Notes: generated by a model not told the origin, from the sequence alone. Shown: positions 1 through 11,521, counted from the stretch's first letter. The stretch is 64,000 bases of DNA from Boletus sp. NGJ (GCA_019096195.1 JAGTXK010000050.1:248001-312000); one strand, 5' to 3'. A program made the numbers and translations.

Positions 1-23
1 ATCCGCATACACGTGTAGCAGAC

Positions 24-497
24 TTATTCTGGTGGTGCCTTTCGCTTTCCCTTGCCAACTGCCGCGGGTGACTCTAGCGCTAGTGGGGCTCGACGAGGTT
101 CCTCATCTTCCTCGTCTAAGAGGGAAGGCTGGGAAACTTCGACAGGTAGTAGATTACCTAGACTGGGTGAACAGAGGTGGTTGGAAGAGAGAGAGCACAT
201 ACCATCCTCATCTCTAAATTGAACATACAACGTTTCCCAGTTATTGAGCAGTCCCTTTATCGGCGTCGCGGGACCCAAGGTCTCGTATGACACGGGTGGA
301 GATGCAGACGAAGCCGCATTCGACTTCCCCTTGTCTTTCACTACTCGGCACAACTCAAAGTCCTCCGTCGACTCTACGCGAGGCACCTCTGCGTCCATCA
401 TGTCGATATCCTCACCGGGCGCGGTCGGGATGCGTGGTACACTTGATGAGGATGAGAGAACAGCAGACGTAAGCGCCGATAATGCCTCCTCTTTCAA
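24..497 (-). CDS. Small acidic hypothetical protein
   Basis: I do not recognise this gene. An ATG at 497 opens a frame that ends in TAA at 24-26. The product is polar, with Ser-rich, acidic and proline-rich stretches and a basic tail ending KGKRKAPPE, and it has no membrane segment or signal peptide. A short block around the sequence LLNNWETLYVQFRDEDG looks more ordered. A 45-nt segment at 202-158 has a GTATGT donor and a CTAG acceptor. It is a multiple of three and contains no stop, so the protein is 142 residues if it is spliced and 157 if it is retained. The gene lies head-to-head with NDUFA8 across a 297-bp gap that probably holds both promoters. No function is proposed. Confidence 0.5.
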   Translation of the reverse strand: MKEEALSALTSAVLSSSSSVPRIPTAPGEDIDMMDAEVPRVESTEDFELCRVVKDKGKSNAASSASPPVSYETLGPATPIKGLLNNWETLYVQFRDEDGMCSLSSNHLCSPSLGNLLPVEVSQPSLLDEEDEEPRRAPLALESPAAVGKGKRKAPPE

Positions 498-794
498 TTT
501 CGCGATCGTCGAGGACTGAGGCGTTGTGAGAAAGATGGTGAGTCTGTGGGTTTTGAGGAGAGTTTGGTACGCTTTGGGAGGTGCGCGTTGTGGCTTTGCG
601 GTGGATATTCAGGACACCTCCAGGCGGATTAGGTGTTGGATGAGACTCACCATATCGTTCTGTACGCGTCGACGGTCGAAGCGTAGAGCGGATGCTTTTG
701 CGCCCGTTAAGTGTGGTGGGAACGACCTTCCATTCTCGTCTCCCGTTCACCTCCAACAACAGGCAGCCGACAACTCGTTCACTAGTAGGCTACG

Positions 795-1593
795 ATGACC
801 ATTTTCCGTAACAGCGCCTCTTCTTCGACTCCCTACAAAGATGACACACCACTCCCGGACTCGGTCCCAAAAGTGCAGGAGTTAGGTGTGACCAGCGCAC
901 CACTCAAAAGCGCTGCATTTTTCATTGGGGCGTATTGCAAGGAGTACAATGGTGCGTCGTCCGGTGCAGCTTGACCTTGAGGAGAGCGTGCTGAATGGAT
1001 AGTGATCTTGCTGGATGTGTGTCCATCATGACAAACACTATGGTATGATCGGTGCTTGGTGTCATGGTGCGCGGTTTAGAGGACTTCATGCTCTGCAAGA
1101 ACGAAGCGGGTGGTGATCCTGGGACGGTGTTTGAAGGAAGGCCGACGAGTAACCCGATGCGCTACCAATCTGTGAGTCGTTTTATTCAACCTGTCGTCAC
1201 TGTATATCTCGCTTGGATGCCCTTGTGCGTGCCTGACTGATACGTGCTCGTGTAGGATCAACAAGATGCGTGAAAACTGTCTGGAGCAGTTTGAAGCGCA
1301 TTGGAACTGCCTGGAACTGAACAATCAGGTGCGTAATCTTATCCTCTCGTCAAGACGGCCCAGTCGACCTACAATACCACGCAGGAGTATTACGCATGCC
1401 GCAAACCGGAGCGTACGCTCAACAAGTGCATGTTTGAGAAACTCGTACGTCTTTGGGAGCACCACGCTGGCCCTACATCTTGCTGAACGCATTTTCATTA
1501 CAGGGTCTTACGAAAACGATTCCTGGATCTCCTGTCGGCCAAAAACAAATACACGAGGTGGAGAACCCCATATATACCACCCTCCAGCGGTGA
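795..1593 (+). CDS. NDUFA8: NADH:ubiquinone oxidoreductase subunit NDUFA8 (complex I)
   Basis: Accessory subunit of mitochondrial complex I, carrying twin CX9C (CHCH) motifs that are oxidised in the intermembrane space. The spliced protein shows three CX9C pairs: CKEYNEDFMLC, CLEQFEAHWNC and CRKPERTLNKC. It ends in a region rich in T, I, P and Y (VENPIYTTLQR) and a TGA at 1591. I read five exons. Intron 1 runs 952-1079 and splits a Glu codon inside the first CX9C. The exon 2 donor is at 1172, and the next exon starts at about 1266. The start at 795 is the first ATG of the frame that leads into the conserved block. Family membership is clear from Cys spacing and length. The acceptor of intron 2 is the least certain boundary. 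Confidence 0.85.
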
Positions 1594-1761
1594 ATGCACC
1601 CCATGTCGTGTTATATGTAGAGTAGAATACACCGCAGGTGCTGAAATGGCGGATTGAATACGCATCTAAGGCGGAATGTTAGATCATCGTTCGCGCTATT
1701 TTCCCATTTCATTATATCTTGAATTCGCGAGTTTGTGCGTCCCGTTCTAGAGACGCGTGGA

Positions 1762-3435
1762 ATGTTTTCCCTGTCCCGTCATGGTGTGCGCGTTTGCCTA
1801 TCCCTTTCCTCAGTACCACACCTGCCTAGATCGCGTATAGCGCCATTTTGTCGTCCTCGCCATCATGCTCGCAGGTACGCAGCCATTCCGCCGACCAATC
1901 TGAAGTCGTCCCATTCGATCTACGTTTCAAATTCTACGAATCCATACTTTAACCTCACATTCGAGGACTGGTATGCACCATTATTGTCCGTCTCCATGGG
2001 GGGGAGTTGACCTCCTCGTCAATTTGAAGGCTCTTCCGCTTCCACCCACCAAACGCCCCGCTCTTGCTTCTCTACAGAGACGCACCGTGTGTTGTCATTG
2101 GACGGAGCCAGAATCCATGGAAAGAGGTCAACCTCGCCGCGTCAGAGTCGAGAGGTATTCCTTGGATCAGGCGACGAAGCGGTGGTGGAACTGTATATCA
2201 TGTGCGTCTCAACGTTGGCATCCTCGCGAACGAACGAACGGAGACGTGACCCTACTCACGCATTGCTATGCACAAAACCAGGACTTCGGCAACACCAATT
2301 ACTCGATCCACGTTCCGCGCACGACATTTGACCGAACGGTCACCGCGAATGTCGTCGTGCGTGCTGTACGTGCGCTCGGCGTGGATGCGTACGTGAACGA
2401 ACGAAATGATATTTGCGTCGCGAGGGAAAAGATGAGTGGATCCTCTACCGGGCTTTTGTATCCCCATTCATGCTTATCGTTTTCTCGTCGTGTATATCCA
2501 CGTCTCAGGCTCGGCATACAAGATTGTGAACAATCGTGCGTATCACCATGGAACAATGCTCATTTCGACGCGGTTGGATACCCTGGGCGATTTGTTGCGC
2601 ACCAAGAAAGTGGGTTGGTGTCCCGGATTTCGGTGCGCTGATTTGCGTCTCGAGGGAACGCGGCGCATTGCGAATATCTCAGCACGTTGGTTGAATATGT
2701 CTTTCTCTATAGGAAACAATGCACACGAAAGGCGTTTCCTCTGTGCGTTCTCCGGTCCGGAATCTCGCGCAGTCTAGCGCGTCAGCGACGCATGAAGCTT
2801 TCGTCCGCGCTGTCATAAAGTCATTCAGAGAGGAGTATGCCATTGATGAAGATGTAAGCAATTCCTCTTGGAACTCGGACAGTCACCCGTACAATGCGGC
2901 GGTGCTGACTCGTCTTCATTATAGCCGTGTTTCGTTCACGAGACGTCGCACTATCTCGAGGATGAATATTTTAAAGTCGGCATGTCCGAGTTGCAGGCAA
3001 GTCTACCGATGCCTTGTGTGAGCTGCTCACTGATGGGTTCGGTTCAGGGCTGGGATTGGGCATACGGACAAACCCCCGAGTTTGAATATGTGATCGGTAA
3101 AACATTCCAGTGGGGACAACTGGTGAGGTCGCCATCCCATATTATCATCCACATACTGACCTTTTCGGTAATCGATCTCACGACGCATGATATCCGTATA
3201 GACGTCCACGATCCACTCAAGACATGGAATCATACTGTCCTGCTCGTTTTCAATCCCCCGCGATGCTCGTATACCCCTGAGTACCCGTGCGGGGCTGGAT
3301 AGGTTGAGTCAACGGTTAATTGGCAAGCGATACGCGTTTGTGGATGACAGCGAGGTGTTGGGAGATGACGATGGTGGGAAGACAGAGGGCATGGCTGATA
3401 TTTGGAGCTGGCTCAAGCGGGAAATGCGTGTTTAA
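1762..3435 (+). CDS. AIM22: Mitochondrial lipoate-protein ligase / lipoyltransferase (LplA/AIM22 family)
   Basis: Attaches lipoate to the E2 subunits of 2-oxo acid dehydrogenases and to glycine cleavage H protein. The basic, Ser/Arg-rich first 50 residues look like a mitochondrial presequence. The catalytic domain follows in order: the EDWLFRF helix, the APCVVIGRSQNPWKEVN strand-loop, the RRRSGGGTVYH lipoyl-AMP motif, and SGSAYK with the expected catalytic lysine followed by HHGTML. A C-terminal accessory domain reads IHSRHGIILSC and then RLSQRLIGKRYAFVD, ending at TAA 3433-3435. The reading frame changes several times at clear GT..AG introns. The upstream in-frame codons before 1762 lack an ATG. 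The yeast orthologue would be AIM22. The exact functional class (ligase or transferase) cannot be settled from sequence. Confidence 0.85.
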
Positions 3436-3647
3436 TTTGAACCCGTATGGAACGATGGCTGTCTTTACTGAGCTCGGGACTGGGATTCTGTCGGTAGGGT
3501 GGACCTGTGGCTGTACTTTTCTTCGCCCAGGTGACCCCTGTGACCTTCCCCTGCCGAGCGCTGAGTTACTCAGCAAATAGCTCCAAGACTCGCATAGGGG
3601 CAAAGTTTGAAAATTACATTCATCACCCTCAGCACCCAATCTCCAAA

Positions 3648-4928
3648 ATGACCATTCAGAAAGCGCTTTGGCTCTCAGAAATCGGCGCCGAGTTTACAGT
3701 AGGTGAGAGTGACATTCCCGAGCCAGGTCCTGGCGAGGTCCTTGTCAAACTCGAGGCGACGGCAATCAACCCCATCGACTGGAGAGTCCAGAGGGAGGGA
3801 TTTTTCCTGATAAAAGAGTATCCCGCCATAATTGGCGAGAATGGATCCGGTGTCGTTACAGAAGTCGGTGACGGGGTCACTAATCTAGTGACAGGCGACA
3901 GAGTGTGAGCGTACTCGGATTGCGTTGATGGCATGAGTGCTAATTCGTACGACACGTCCAGGACCTTTCAGACCGCCTTTGGAGTTAAATATGGGACATT
4001 CCAGCAGTATTGCCTGGCTGTTGCAGAGCTTGCCTCCAAGGTCGGTCATGTCAAAATTGTGAGTGCTTCGGTGCTCTTGACGTCTGAATCTTGTTTGTAG
4101 GTGCCAGATAATGTCTCGTTTGACGAGACTGCACCCATCTCTGCTACCTTTAATCCGTTTGCCATAGCCACCTACGCTCAAATGCCCCAAGGCATAGCGT
4201 TCACCCCACCGTTTGAAACAGGGGGTCCTGGCAAGTATGCAAACAAACCCATTATCATCATGGGAGGTACCTCCTCCGTTGGTCAATATGGTACTGCTGG
4301 GTTTCCTTCAATCAACTTTCATACTGATATATTTCGTGGTCTGCAGCGATCCAGCTTGCTAAACTGTCGGGCTTCAGCCCGATTATCACGACAGCTTCGG
4401 TGCAACATAAAGACTACCTTCTTTCGTTGGGCGCAACGCACGTCCTCGATCGAAAGCTTCCTACAGCTGCGCTGAAAGAACAAGTCACTAACATCGTCGG
4501 TACACCAGTTATGTACATATTTGATGCAGTGTCTCTCGAAGAGACACAGCAGACGGCATACGATCTCTTAGCGCCCGGTGGGACCCTCGCTATCGTCAAT
4601 CAGAAAATAGTCAAAGAGGACGAAACCAGTCAGAAGAAGGTCCTCATGGTTTACGGATCTTTCCATTTTCCGCCGAACCGCGAACTCGGGGTAAAGTTTG
4701 CAGCTGCGCTGACGAGATGGCTCGCGGAGGGGAAGATCAAGGTTCGTGATGTTGACGGCGACGACGTGCAAGACAGTTGGTTGACCGAAGCATTTCCATC
4801 TATAGCCTAATCCCGTCGAAGTGTTGCCGGGAGGTTTGGGTGGAATTGTGGCCGGCTTGAAGAGATTGGAGATGAATAGTGTCAGCGCGAAGAAGTTGGT
4901 CGTCCGTCCTCCCGAGACTCGTGCGTGA
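3648..4928 (+). CDS. Zinc-independent MDR oxidoreductase, array copy 1
   Basis: NAD(P)H-dependent medium-chain reductase related to quinone and enoyl reductases; its substrate is unknown. The GroES-like domain opens with MTIQKALWLSEIGAEF and PEPGPGEVLVKLEATAINPIDW, followed by YPAIIGENGSGVVTEVGDGV. The Rossmann domain has the nucleotide-binding loop IIIMGGTSSVGQY, then LGATHVLDR and LLAPGGTLAIV. The Cys/His zinc ligands of true alcohol dehydrogenases are absent. There are five exons and four introns. Intron 1 follows GDRV, intron 3 splits the Gly-Ala codon after GQY, and intron 4 precedes NPVEVLPGG. This copy is the most divergent of the five in the array and looks intact. Naming it a zinc-binding dehydrogenase would be misleading. 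Confidence 0.82.
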
Positions 4929-5396
4929 TTTGACAGACCGTCGGTTGCCTGTTTTTTTTTTTTTTCATAAGCTGGTACAACTCGAGTAGTGGCTATCAGC
5001 ATGTATGATCTGTCGGTGTATGAATATGGCTTCTGAGTCTTTCCTTGATAAATGTACCATTATTGCGGGTGATGACTCAACGCGCGTTCGTTCCTACAGA
5101 ATTGCCATATTCAGCTTACGCGTCCAAGCGATCGAATACATCGTAAGCAGGGTGTGTCAGCATTACTCGCTCGGTTTTATGAGAATGCTGACTGGACACG
5201 GGAGACGTTACTAAGTCGCACCTTCGTATGTGAGTTCTTCACCACCAAGCGGCTGACTTATTGACAGTCATGCCATTGAGTACTTGACGGCGATCTGCTT
5301 CGATGACCGCTATAAATGACTCGGAAACCGGCCTGAGGGGGAACTCTATCATCCCTCCACAAATCTTTCACTACCTGCAACAAACGCGCACTTGAA
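4929..5396. other. Intergenic spacer, MDR copies 1-2
   Basis: No gene is seen here. A run of T lies near 4960. A TATAAA about 85 bp before the copy 2 start is listed separately. The last 100 bp resemble the same interval upstream of copy 4 (about 9,900-10,017). Confidence 0.6.
5311..5316 (+). promoter_or_regulatory. TATA box of MDR copy 2
   Basis: The sequence GACCGCTATAAA lies 86 bp before the ATG of copy 2. The same GACCGCTATAAA context occurs upstream of copy 4, so the element was copied with the gene. Confidence 0.55.
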
Positions 5397-6676
5397 ATGA
5401 CCACTCAGAAGGCACTTTGGCTTCCACAAATCGGTGCAGAGTTTACACTGGGCAAGACGGAGATTCCTGAGCCAGGCCCCGGGGAAGTCCTCGTCAAGCT
5501 CGAAGCAATTGCGCTCAATCCGCTTGAATGGAAGATTCAACAGTCGGGATTTTTCATGGTCAAGGAATACCCGGCTATCGTTGGCGAGGACGGCGCGGGT
5601 GTCGTCCAAAAAGTCGGTGATGGAGTCACCAACTTGTCGGTAGGCGATAAAGTGTCAGTACGCTCATCTCAACGTCCATGTCGTCGTGCTGGTACTCACC
5701 AGTCGCACACTGTCAGATCCTTCCAAACGTATTTTGGGAACAAATATAATACATACCAAGAGTATTGCTTAGCGAATGCAGCGCTTGCTATCAAGGTTAG
5801 TTGTTGTCAGATTCGTATCAACACGCTTGGTTGACGAACGAAATGTTTCACAGATTCCACCCAACATCTCGTTTGAACAAGCTACTTCCATCGCCACGGG
5901 TTTCAACCCCTTTGCGGTGGCCACATATGCTCAACAACCCGAAGGGTTGGCTCTCACCTCGCCATTCGAAGAAGGAGGTTTGGGCAAGTATGCGAATCAA
6001 CCCATCGTTATCATGGGAGGCGCGGCGTCGCTCGGCCAATACGGTATGTTCGAGCATCGATGCATCTGAGCCTTCGTACCAATACGTTTCATGGAGCATA
6101 GCAATCCAACTTGCTAAGCTGTCCGGTTTCTCGCCTATCATCACGACAGCGTCCCTGCAGAACAGAGACTTTCTCATCTCCCTCGGTGCGACACACGTCC
6201 TCGATCGAAAGCTTTCCACTGCCATTCTGAGGGAACAAGTCGCCAAAATCACCAATACCCCTATCACATACATATTCGACGCGGTTTCCCTCCAGGAGAC
6301 GCAGCAAGCTGCATTTTCCCTGCTAGCTCCAGGAGGCACCCTTGTTGTTGTTACCCAGCCACAGGTCCACGGAGAGGAAGGCAACAAGAAGGTCCTTATG
6401 GTGGTAGGGAGTTTTCACTTTTCACAGAACCGCGCACTCGGCGCCAGGTTTTCGATTGCGCTCACAAAGTGGCTTGCGGAAGGTGTGATCAAGGTGTGTA
6501 CCGCTCTCGCCTGTGTTGTTGATTCGATGACGAGTGTGCTTGATTCGCAGCCGAACAAGGTCGAGGTGTTGCCGGGAGGTTTGAAGGGTATTGTACCTGG
6601 ATTGAGGAGATTGCAGACGAATGGCGTTAGTGCGACGAAGCTCGTCGTCCGTCCTGCGGAAACCTCAGACTGCTAG
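5397..6676 (+). CDS. Zinc-independent MDR oxidoreductase, array copy 2 (subtype 2a)
   Basis: Same family and exon layout as copy 1. The N-terminus is MTTQKALWLPQIGAEF and the nucleotide-binding loop is IVIMGGAASLGQY. The last exon starts PNKVEVLPGGLKG, and the gene ends in TAG at 6674-6676. All four introns have clear GT..AG ends and the frame stays open throughout. It is closest to copy 4. The region 6458-6623, which includes the whole last intron (6494-6550), is identical to 11071-11236 in copy 4, while neighbouring exons differ. This copy is likely functional. The substrate is unknown, and array membership suggests accessory metabolism or detoxification, which is inference. Confidence 0.82.
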
Positions 6677-7551
6677 GTGATCAATGCAGTGTTTTTCACT
6701 TTTTAGATATGCACTAGTATGGGTTCACGCCATCTCCTGTATCATTGTGCCTGGAAATTCGCCAAGAAGACTGTATAATAAAGAAATCATCGCAGTTTTG
6801 TCAAGGCATATCAGCCGAAAATGTGTGACCATTTGGAGCAGTGTTATACCATCGCAAGGTAGGATCGTTCTACTACACAATTGTTTGCACCTCTGATTCA
6901 TGTGCGATACTATTTCTACTATCGTGGTGTCCACATAGTAGGTCAGCGCAATCCATAGCATACGGTGGACAACTTGAAAGCGAAGGGTTCCTACATACCT
7001 GCCATATTCGGGCATCTATGGTAAGCAGCATGTGTCAGCATAAAGAACTTTACTCTGAAATTTTATGCAACTTCATTTTAGTCTTCAATATGGCTATTCT
7101 GACCTTGACCCTTACTCTTAACTTACCTGACGCAAGGCCCACTAGGATCCTCCACGTACATGAATTATGAAAATAAACCGTTTTCGAGAAATGTTAGGCA
7201 TGCAGCTCTCTACGCCGCCTTGATCTCTGAATTCATTTCAGCTTCAATTAAACCGATTGTGAGCTTCTTTGTTGTTTGAGTTAAAATGCTATACTAATTA
7301 CCCTTGCTCTTTTCGACCATGCTGAGTATTTCTACACAGAAATGAACTTAGTTGGCCCAGTTTTGAAAAGGGTTCCAAGGTGATACGGCAACCGACTTTG
7401 CGTACGCGAGATAGCTATGATATATCTCTGTTTGGTACGCTACATTACATCTTGTCACCGTCTGTACATAAGTAGTTCAAATACTGGGGTAAGCACCACT
7501 TTCACCCCTCCATAACTTCACCAATCCTTGAAATCCATAGAAACATCCCCA
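6677..7551. other. Intergenic spacer, MDR copies 2-3
   Basis: An AT-rich 875-bp spacer without a supported gene. The part at about 7,375-7,470 (GGTGATACGGCAACCG onward, ending in CATCTTGTCACCG) resembles about 9,358-9,510 upstream of copy 4. It looks like a duplicated promoter-proximal block. The expected TATA position before copy 3 reads GTACATAAGTAG, a degraded TATA. Confidence 0.55.
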
Positions 7552-8848
7552 ATGGCCACCCAGAAGGCGCTCTGGCTCCCGGAAATTGGTGCCAAGTTTA
7601 TACTGGGCAAGAACGAGATTCCAGAGCCCGGTCCAGGCGAGGCTCTTGTCAAACTCGAAGCGAGTGCACTCAATCCACTAGATGTGGATATTCAAAAGTG
7701 GGGCTTTTTCGAGATCACAGAGTACCCCATTATTCTTGGCGAAGACGGTGCTGGCATCGTCCAAGAAGTCGGTGATGGGGTCACCAACTTGGTGCAAGGT
7801 GACAAAGTGTTCGTACTTTCTCTGTCTCTTGAATTTCGTACTTAGCGCGCGCATGTGGCCAGGTTCTTCCACTGACGTCTCTCGGGAACAAGACCTCTTC
7901 ATTTCAAGAGTAATGTCTGGTAGACGCGGAGCTTACGAGCAAGGTTGGGCTCGTCTACTTCGTGGTCGCTTGTCTCGTTTGATGAAATCGTGTATAGATC
8001 CCACCGAATCTGACATTTGACCAAGCCGCTTCCATCTTGGTCGCTTTTAACGTGTTTGCGGTGGCCACTTATGCTCAACAACCTGAGGTATAGCCCTCAC
8101 CCCGCCATTCGAACGGGGTGGTCTTGGCAAGTACATGGGCCGACCCATTGTTATATTCGGTGGTGCAACTTCTCTTGGTCAGCAAGGTATACCCCGACCC
8201 CTCTCATGTAACTATATCACAATTCCATACTGATACAACGCACCTTATTTCTCGCACAGCAATCCAACTCGCCAGGTTATCCGGTTTCTCGCCTATCATC
8301 ACGACCGCCTCGCTCCACAACGAAGGTTTGCTCCTCTCCCTAGGTGCAACGCACATCTTTGATCGCAAACTCTCCAATGCCGCGCTCATAAAACGCGTCC
8401 GCCAACTTGTCGCGGTCCCCTTGACGTACATCTTTGACGCAGTGTCTATCGAAGAAACACAAGAAGCCGCCTATGCTCTCTTGGCACCCGGAGGCACGCT
8501 CGTGATCGTCCTCCCACCCGAAGTTGGTGGGGACGAAGACAGGAGTGGGAAAAATATCCTCCCGGTCCTTGGGTCGTTTCATCCACCACCGAATCGTGCG
8601 CTGGGCGCCAAGTTTTCGATTGCGTTGACAAGGTGGTTGGAGGAGGGCAGGATCAAGGTGCGAGTGTGACGTTCCTTGTGGTCGTCGAGAGTGGTTTGAT
8701 TGACGCGCGAGGGAATGGATTTCTAGCCAAATCATATCGAGGTGTTGCGGGTGGGCTGAACAGCGTCGTGGGTGGACTCAAACGATTAGCGGACGGCGTA
8801 AGTGCGACGAAATTGGTCGTTTGTCCTCCCGAGACCACAAACTGGTGA
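7552..8848 (+). pseudogene. Decayed MDR oxidoreductase, array copy 3 (subtype 3a)
   Basis: Homologous over its whole length to copy 5. Exon 1 is intact, starting MATQKALWLPEIGAKF. Compared with copy 5, exon 2 has a two-base insertion (TTCCACTGACG against TTCCAGACG, near 7,870). It also has TAA at 7911-7913 where copy 5 has the Tyr codon TAT. Exon 3 lacks one base after CAACAACCTGAG (about 8,085), which brings a TAG into frame. The last exon lacks one base in TTGCGGGTGGGCTG (about 8,750). The Rossmann exon (about 8,260-8,660) still reads well: LGATHIFDRKLSNAAL, then LLAPGGTLVIV. Several independent lesions in a host gene argue for a pseudogene rather than a sequencing error. The first part could at most yield a truncated GroES-like fragment. 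Confidence 0.8.
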
Positions 8849-10017
8849 GATCGTGCAAGCGAGGCATTTCAGGTTCAACGAAAACATGTCCGACTGTGGC
8901 TACAAGTCTGTCTGTATGATACTTGGTCATGCACGAACCCATATCAATTGAAACTAATCCACATCCGCATCAAGCTGCCTCTCCGGCTTGCGACGAAACT
9001 TGTCGGTTCAGTATCATCGTACAGTTCGTGGTGCCTTTTAGGAGATGCAATGATTTTTTTAAATCTCAAAAATAAGGTATAGCGGACCATAATTTAACGT
9101 TTAGGCACTGTCATCTGAATGGACAATCGTCACCATTATGGCATGGTCAGCGTAATCCGCAGCAAACGAACGAAGTGCAGGGATCTGAGCCACTTTGGTA
9201 CGAAGTTGGACCTCGACTACGAGAAACACTGCTTCAAGCCTCCTTCGGGAAGGTCGTTCATCTCCATTGCAAGCCTATTGCAACCTTCTCTTTACGTGCG
9301 CTATAACTTGGCTGAAGATGATATAATTGATAACGGCATCTGAAAAAACGCGCATCCAAGGTGATATGGCGACCGTCTTTGGATACGCGAGACGAACATA
9401 CCCGTGACACTTGGACCTGGAATCGCACAATTACCCCCAAACGTCAGGACACGGCGTAGCATGTGTCTCAGTTTGGTACATTGTATCTGATCTTGTCACC
9501 GCCCATCAGCGGCCTCAATTGGCAATGATGCGATGATAGGAAGAACGAGGCCGATGTGCATTGGACAAACAGCCAGGGGAGTGACAAACGAATGACTTGG
9601 AATAGTGAATTGTCAACTTGGTATATCTGTCAGTGGGTTTCACTTGTGGAGATGGGCCCGTATACTGTGCTAACTTTAATATTCTTTCTATACGGACCAG
9701 GGGCGAATATATGGGGACAAGCAGAACTCAAGAAGCCAATCAAACCTACAGGTCTATCGTCATTTGATGCCAACGCTCACGTGCAAGGGGCGAACATACA
9801 CAATCATGCTGTCAGTGTCCTTTATGAGCAGGGCGTATCTCTCAATCATCACTTACTGCGGCTGACTCATTAATAGTCATGTCATGCTTAAGACTACTGT
9901 ATGTGCTATAAGCATCGACGACCGCTATAAAGAGCTCGAGAACAGGCTCAAGAGGAAACTCCACTTTCCCTTCACAAATCTCAGACTTGCACTATCGGCA
10001 GCAGAGACGCACCTGAA
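8849..10017. other. Intergenic spacer, MDR copies 3-4
   Basis: A 1.17-kb spacer with no supported gene; the open frames inside it are short and lack family features. It contains the block at about 9,358-9,510 that matches the spacer before copy 3. A promoter-proximal block from about 9,880 matches the one before copy 2. Confidence 0.55.
9926..9931 (+). promoter_or_regulatory. TATA box of MDR copy 4
   Basis: GACCGCTATAAA lies 92 bp before the ATG at 10018, in the same sequence context as the copy 2 TATA box. Confidence 0.55.
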
Positions 10018-11289
10018 ATGGCCACTCAGAAGGCGCTTTGGCTTCCGAAAATCGGTGGCGAGTTTACACTGGGCAAGACAAAGATACCTGAGCCAGGCCC
10101 CGGGGAAGTCCTCGTCAAGCTCGAAATAATTGCGCTCAATCCGCTTGAATGGAAGATTCAACAATCGGGATTTTTCATGGTCAATGAATACCCGGCTATC
10201 GTTGGCGAGGACGGCGCGGGTGTCGTTCAAAAAGTCGGTGATGGAGTCACCAACTTGTCGGCAGGCGATAAAGTGTCAGTACGCTCATCTCAACGTCCAT
10301 GTCGTGTACTCACAAGTCGCACCCGTCAGATTCTTTCAAACGTCTTTGGGGAACAAATATGCCACTTACCAAGAGTACTGCTTAGCGAATGCAGCGCTTG
10401 CTATCAAGGCTAGCTGTTGTTAGATTTATATCAACACTCTTGTTTGATAAAAATGTTTCGCAGATTCCACCCAACATTTCATTTGAACAAGCCGCTTGCA
10501 TCGTCACTGGATTCAACCCTTTTGCGGTAGCCACCTATGCTCAACAACCGCAGGGGTTGGCTCTCACTCCACCTTTCGAAGAAGGAGGTCTCGGCAAGTA
10601 TGCAAATCAACCCATCGTCATTATGGGAGGCGCAGCCTCCGTTGGCCAATATGGTATGTTTGAGCATCGACCTCCCATCTGAGCCTTCGTATCGATATAC
10701 TGCATCGCGCATAGCTATCCAGCTCGCGAAGCTGTCTGGTTTCTCACCCATCATCACGACGGCGTCACTTCACAACAAGGACTTCCTCGCCTCCCTCGGC
10801 GCAACGCACGTCCTCGATCGAAAGCTTTCCGCTACCGCTCTGGGGGAACAAGTCGCCCAAATCACCAATACCCCTATCACGTACATATTCGACGCGATTT
10901 CCCTCCAGGATACGCAACAGGCTGCACTGTCTCTGCTTGCTCCAGGGGGCACCCTCGCAGTCGTCGACCAGCCACAGGTCAACGGAGAGGAAGGCAACAG
11001 GAATGTCATTATGGTGATCGGGTTTTTCGATGTTCCGCAGAACCGCGCACTCAGTACCAAGATTTCGATCGCGCTCACAAAGTGGCTTGCGGAAGGTGTG
11101 ATCAAGGTGTGTACCGCTCTCGCCTGTGTTGTTGATTCGATGACGAGTGTGCTTGATTCGCAGCCGAACAAGGTCGAGGTGTTGCCGGGAGGTTTGAAGG
11201 GTATTGTACCTGGATTGAGGAGATTGCAGACGAATGATGTTAGCGCGACGAAGCTCGTCGTTCGTCCGGCGGAAACCTCGGACTACTGA
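10018..11289 (+). CDS. Zinc-independent MDR oxidoreductase, array copy 4 (subtype 2b)
   Basis: Near-duplicate of copy 2 with the same five-exon structure. The N-terminus is MATQKALWLPKIGGEF, the nucleotide-binding loop is IVIMGGAASVGQY, and the Rossmann domain has LGATHVLDRKLSATAL. The 3' part including the last intron (11107-11163) is base-for-base identical to copy 2. Exon 2 reads FFQTSLGNKYATYQEYC and is open, so the gene looks functional. It ends in TGA at 11287-11289. Its biochemical role is as uncertain as that of copy 2. Confidence 0.82.
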
Positions 11290-11455
11290 GTGATCCGTTC
11301 AGTTCACTGTTTTTTAGTGTTTCGGATATGTGATATGGTTTCATGCGCCATTACTGTAAATATAAATGTATCATCGTGGTTGAAAAACCGTTGACGTGCA
11401 GTTCATTGATTTGCCTTTAGGAACTGATGGTTTCTGTATCAGCAAAGTCGGTACA

Positions 11456-11461
11456 TATAAA
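11456..11461 (+). promoter_or_regulatory. TATA box of MDR copy 5
   Basis: GTACATATAAAG lies 66 bp before the ATG at 11522. The equivalent place in copy 3 has lost the box. Confidence 0.5.
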
Positions 11462-11521
11462 GAATTCGAAAACAGGTAAAGTATCGCTTACACCCCTCGA
11501 TAAGCACGAGACATATCCTCA

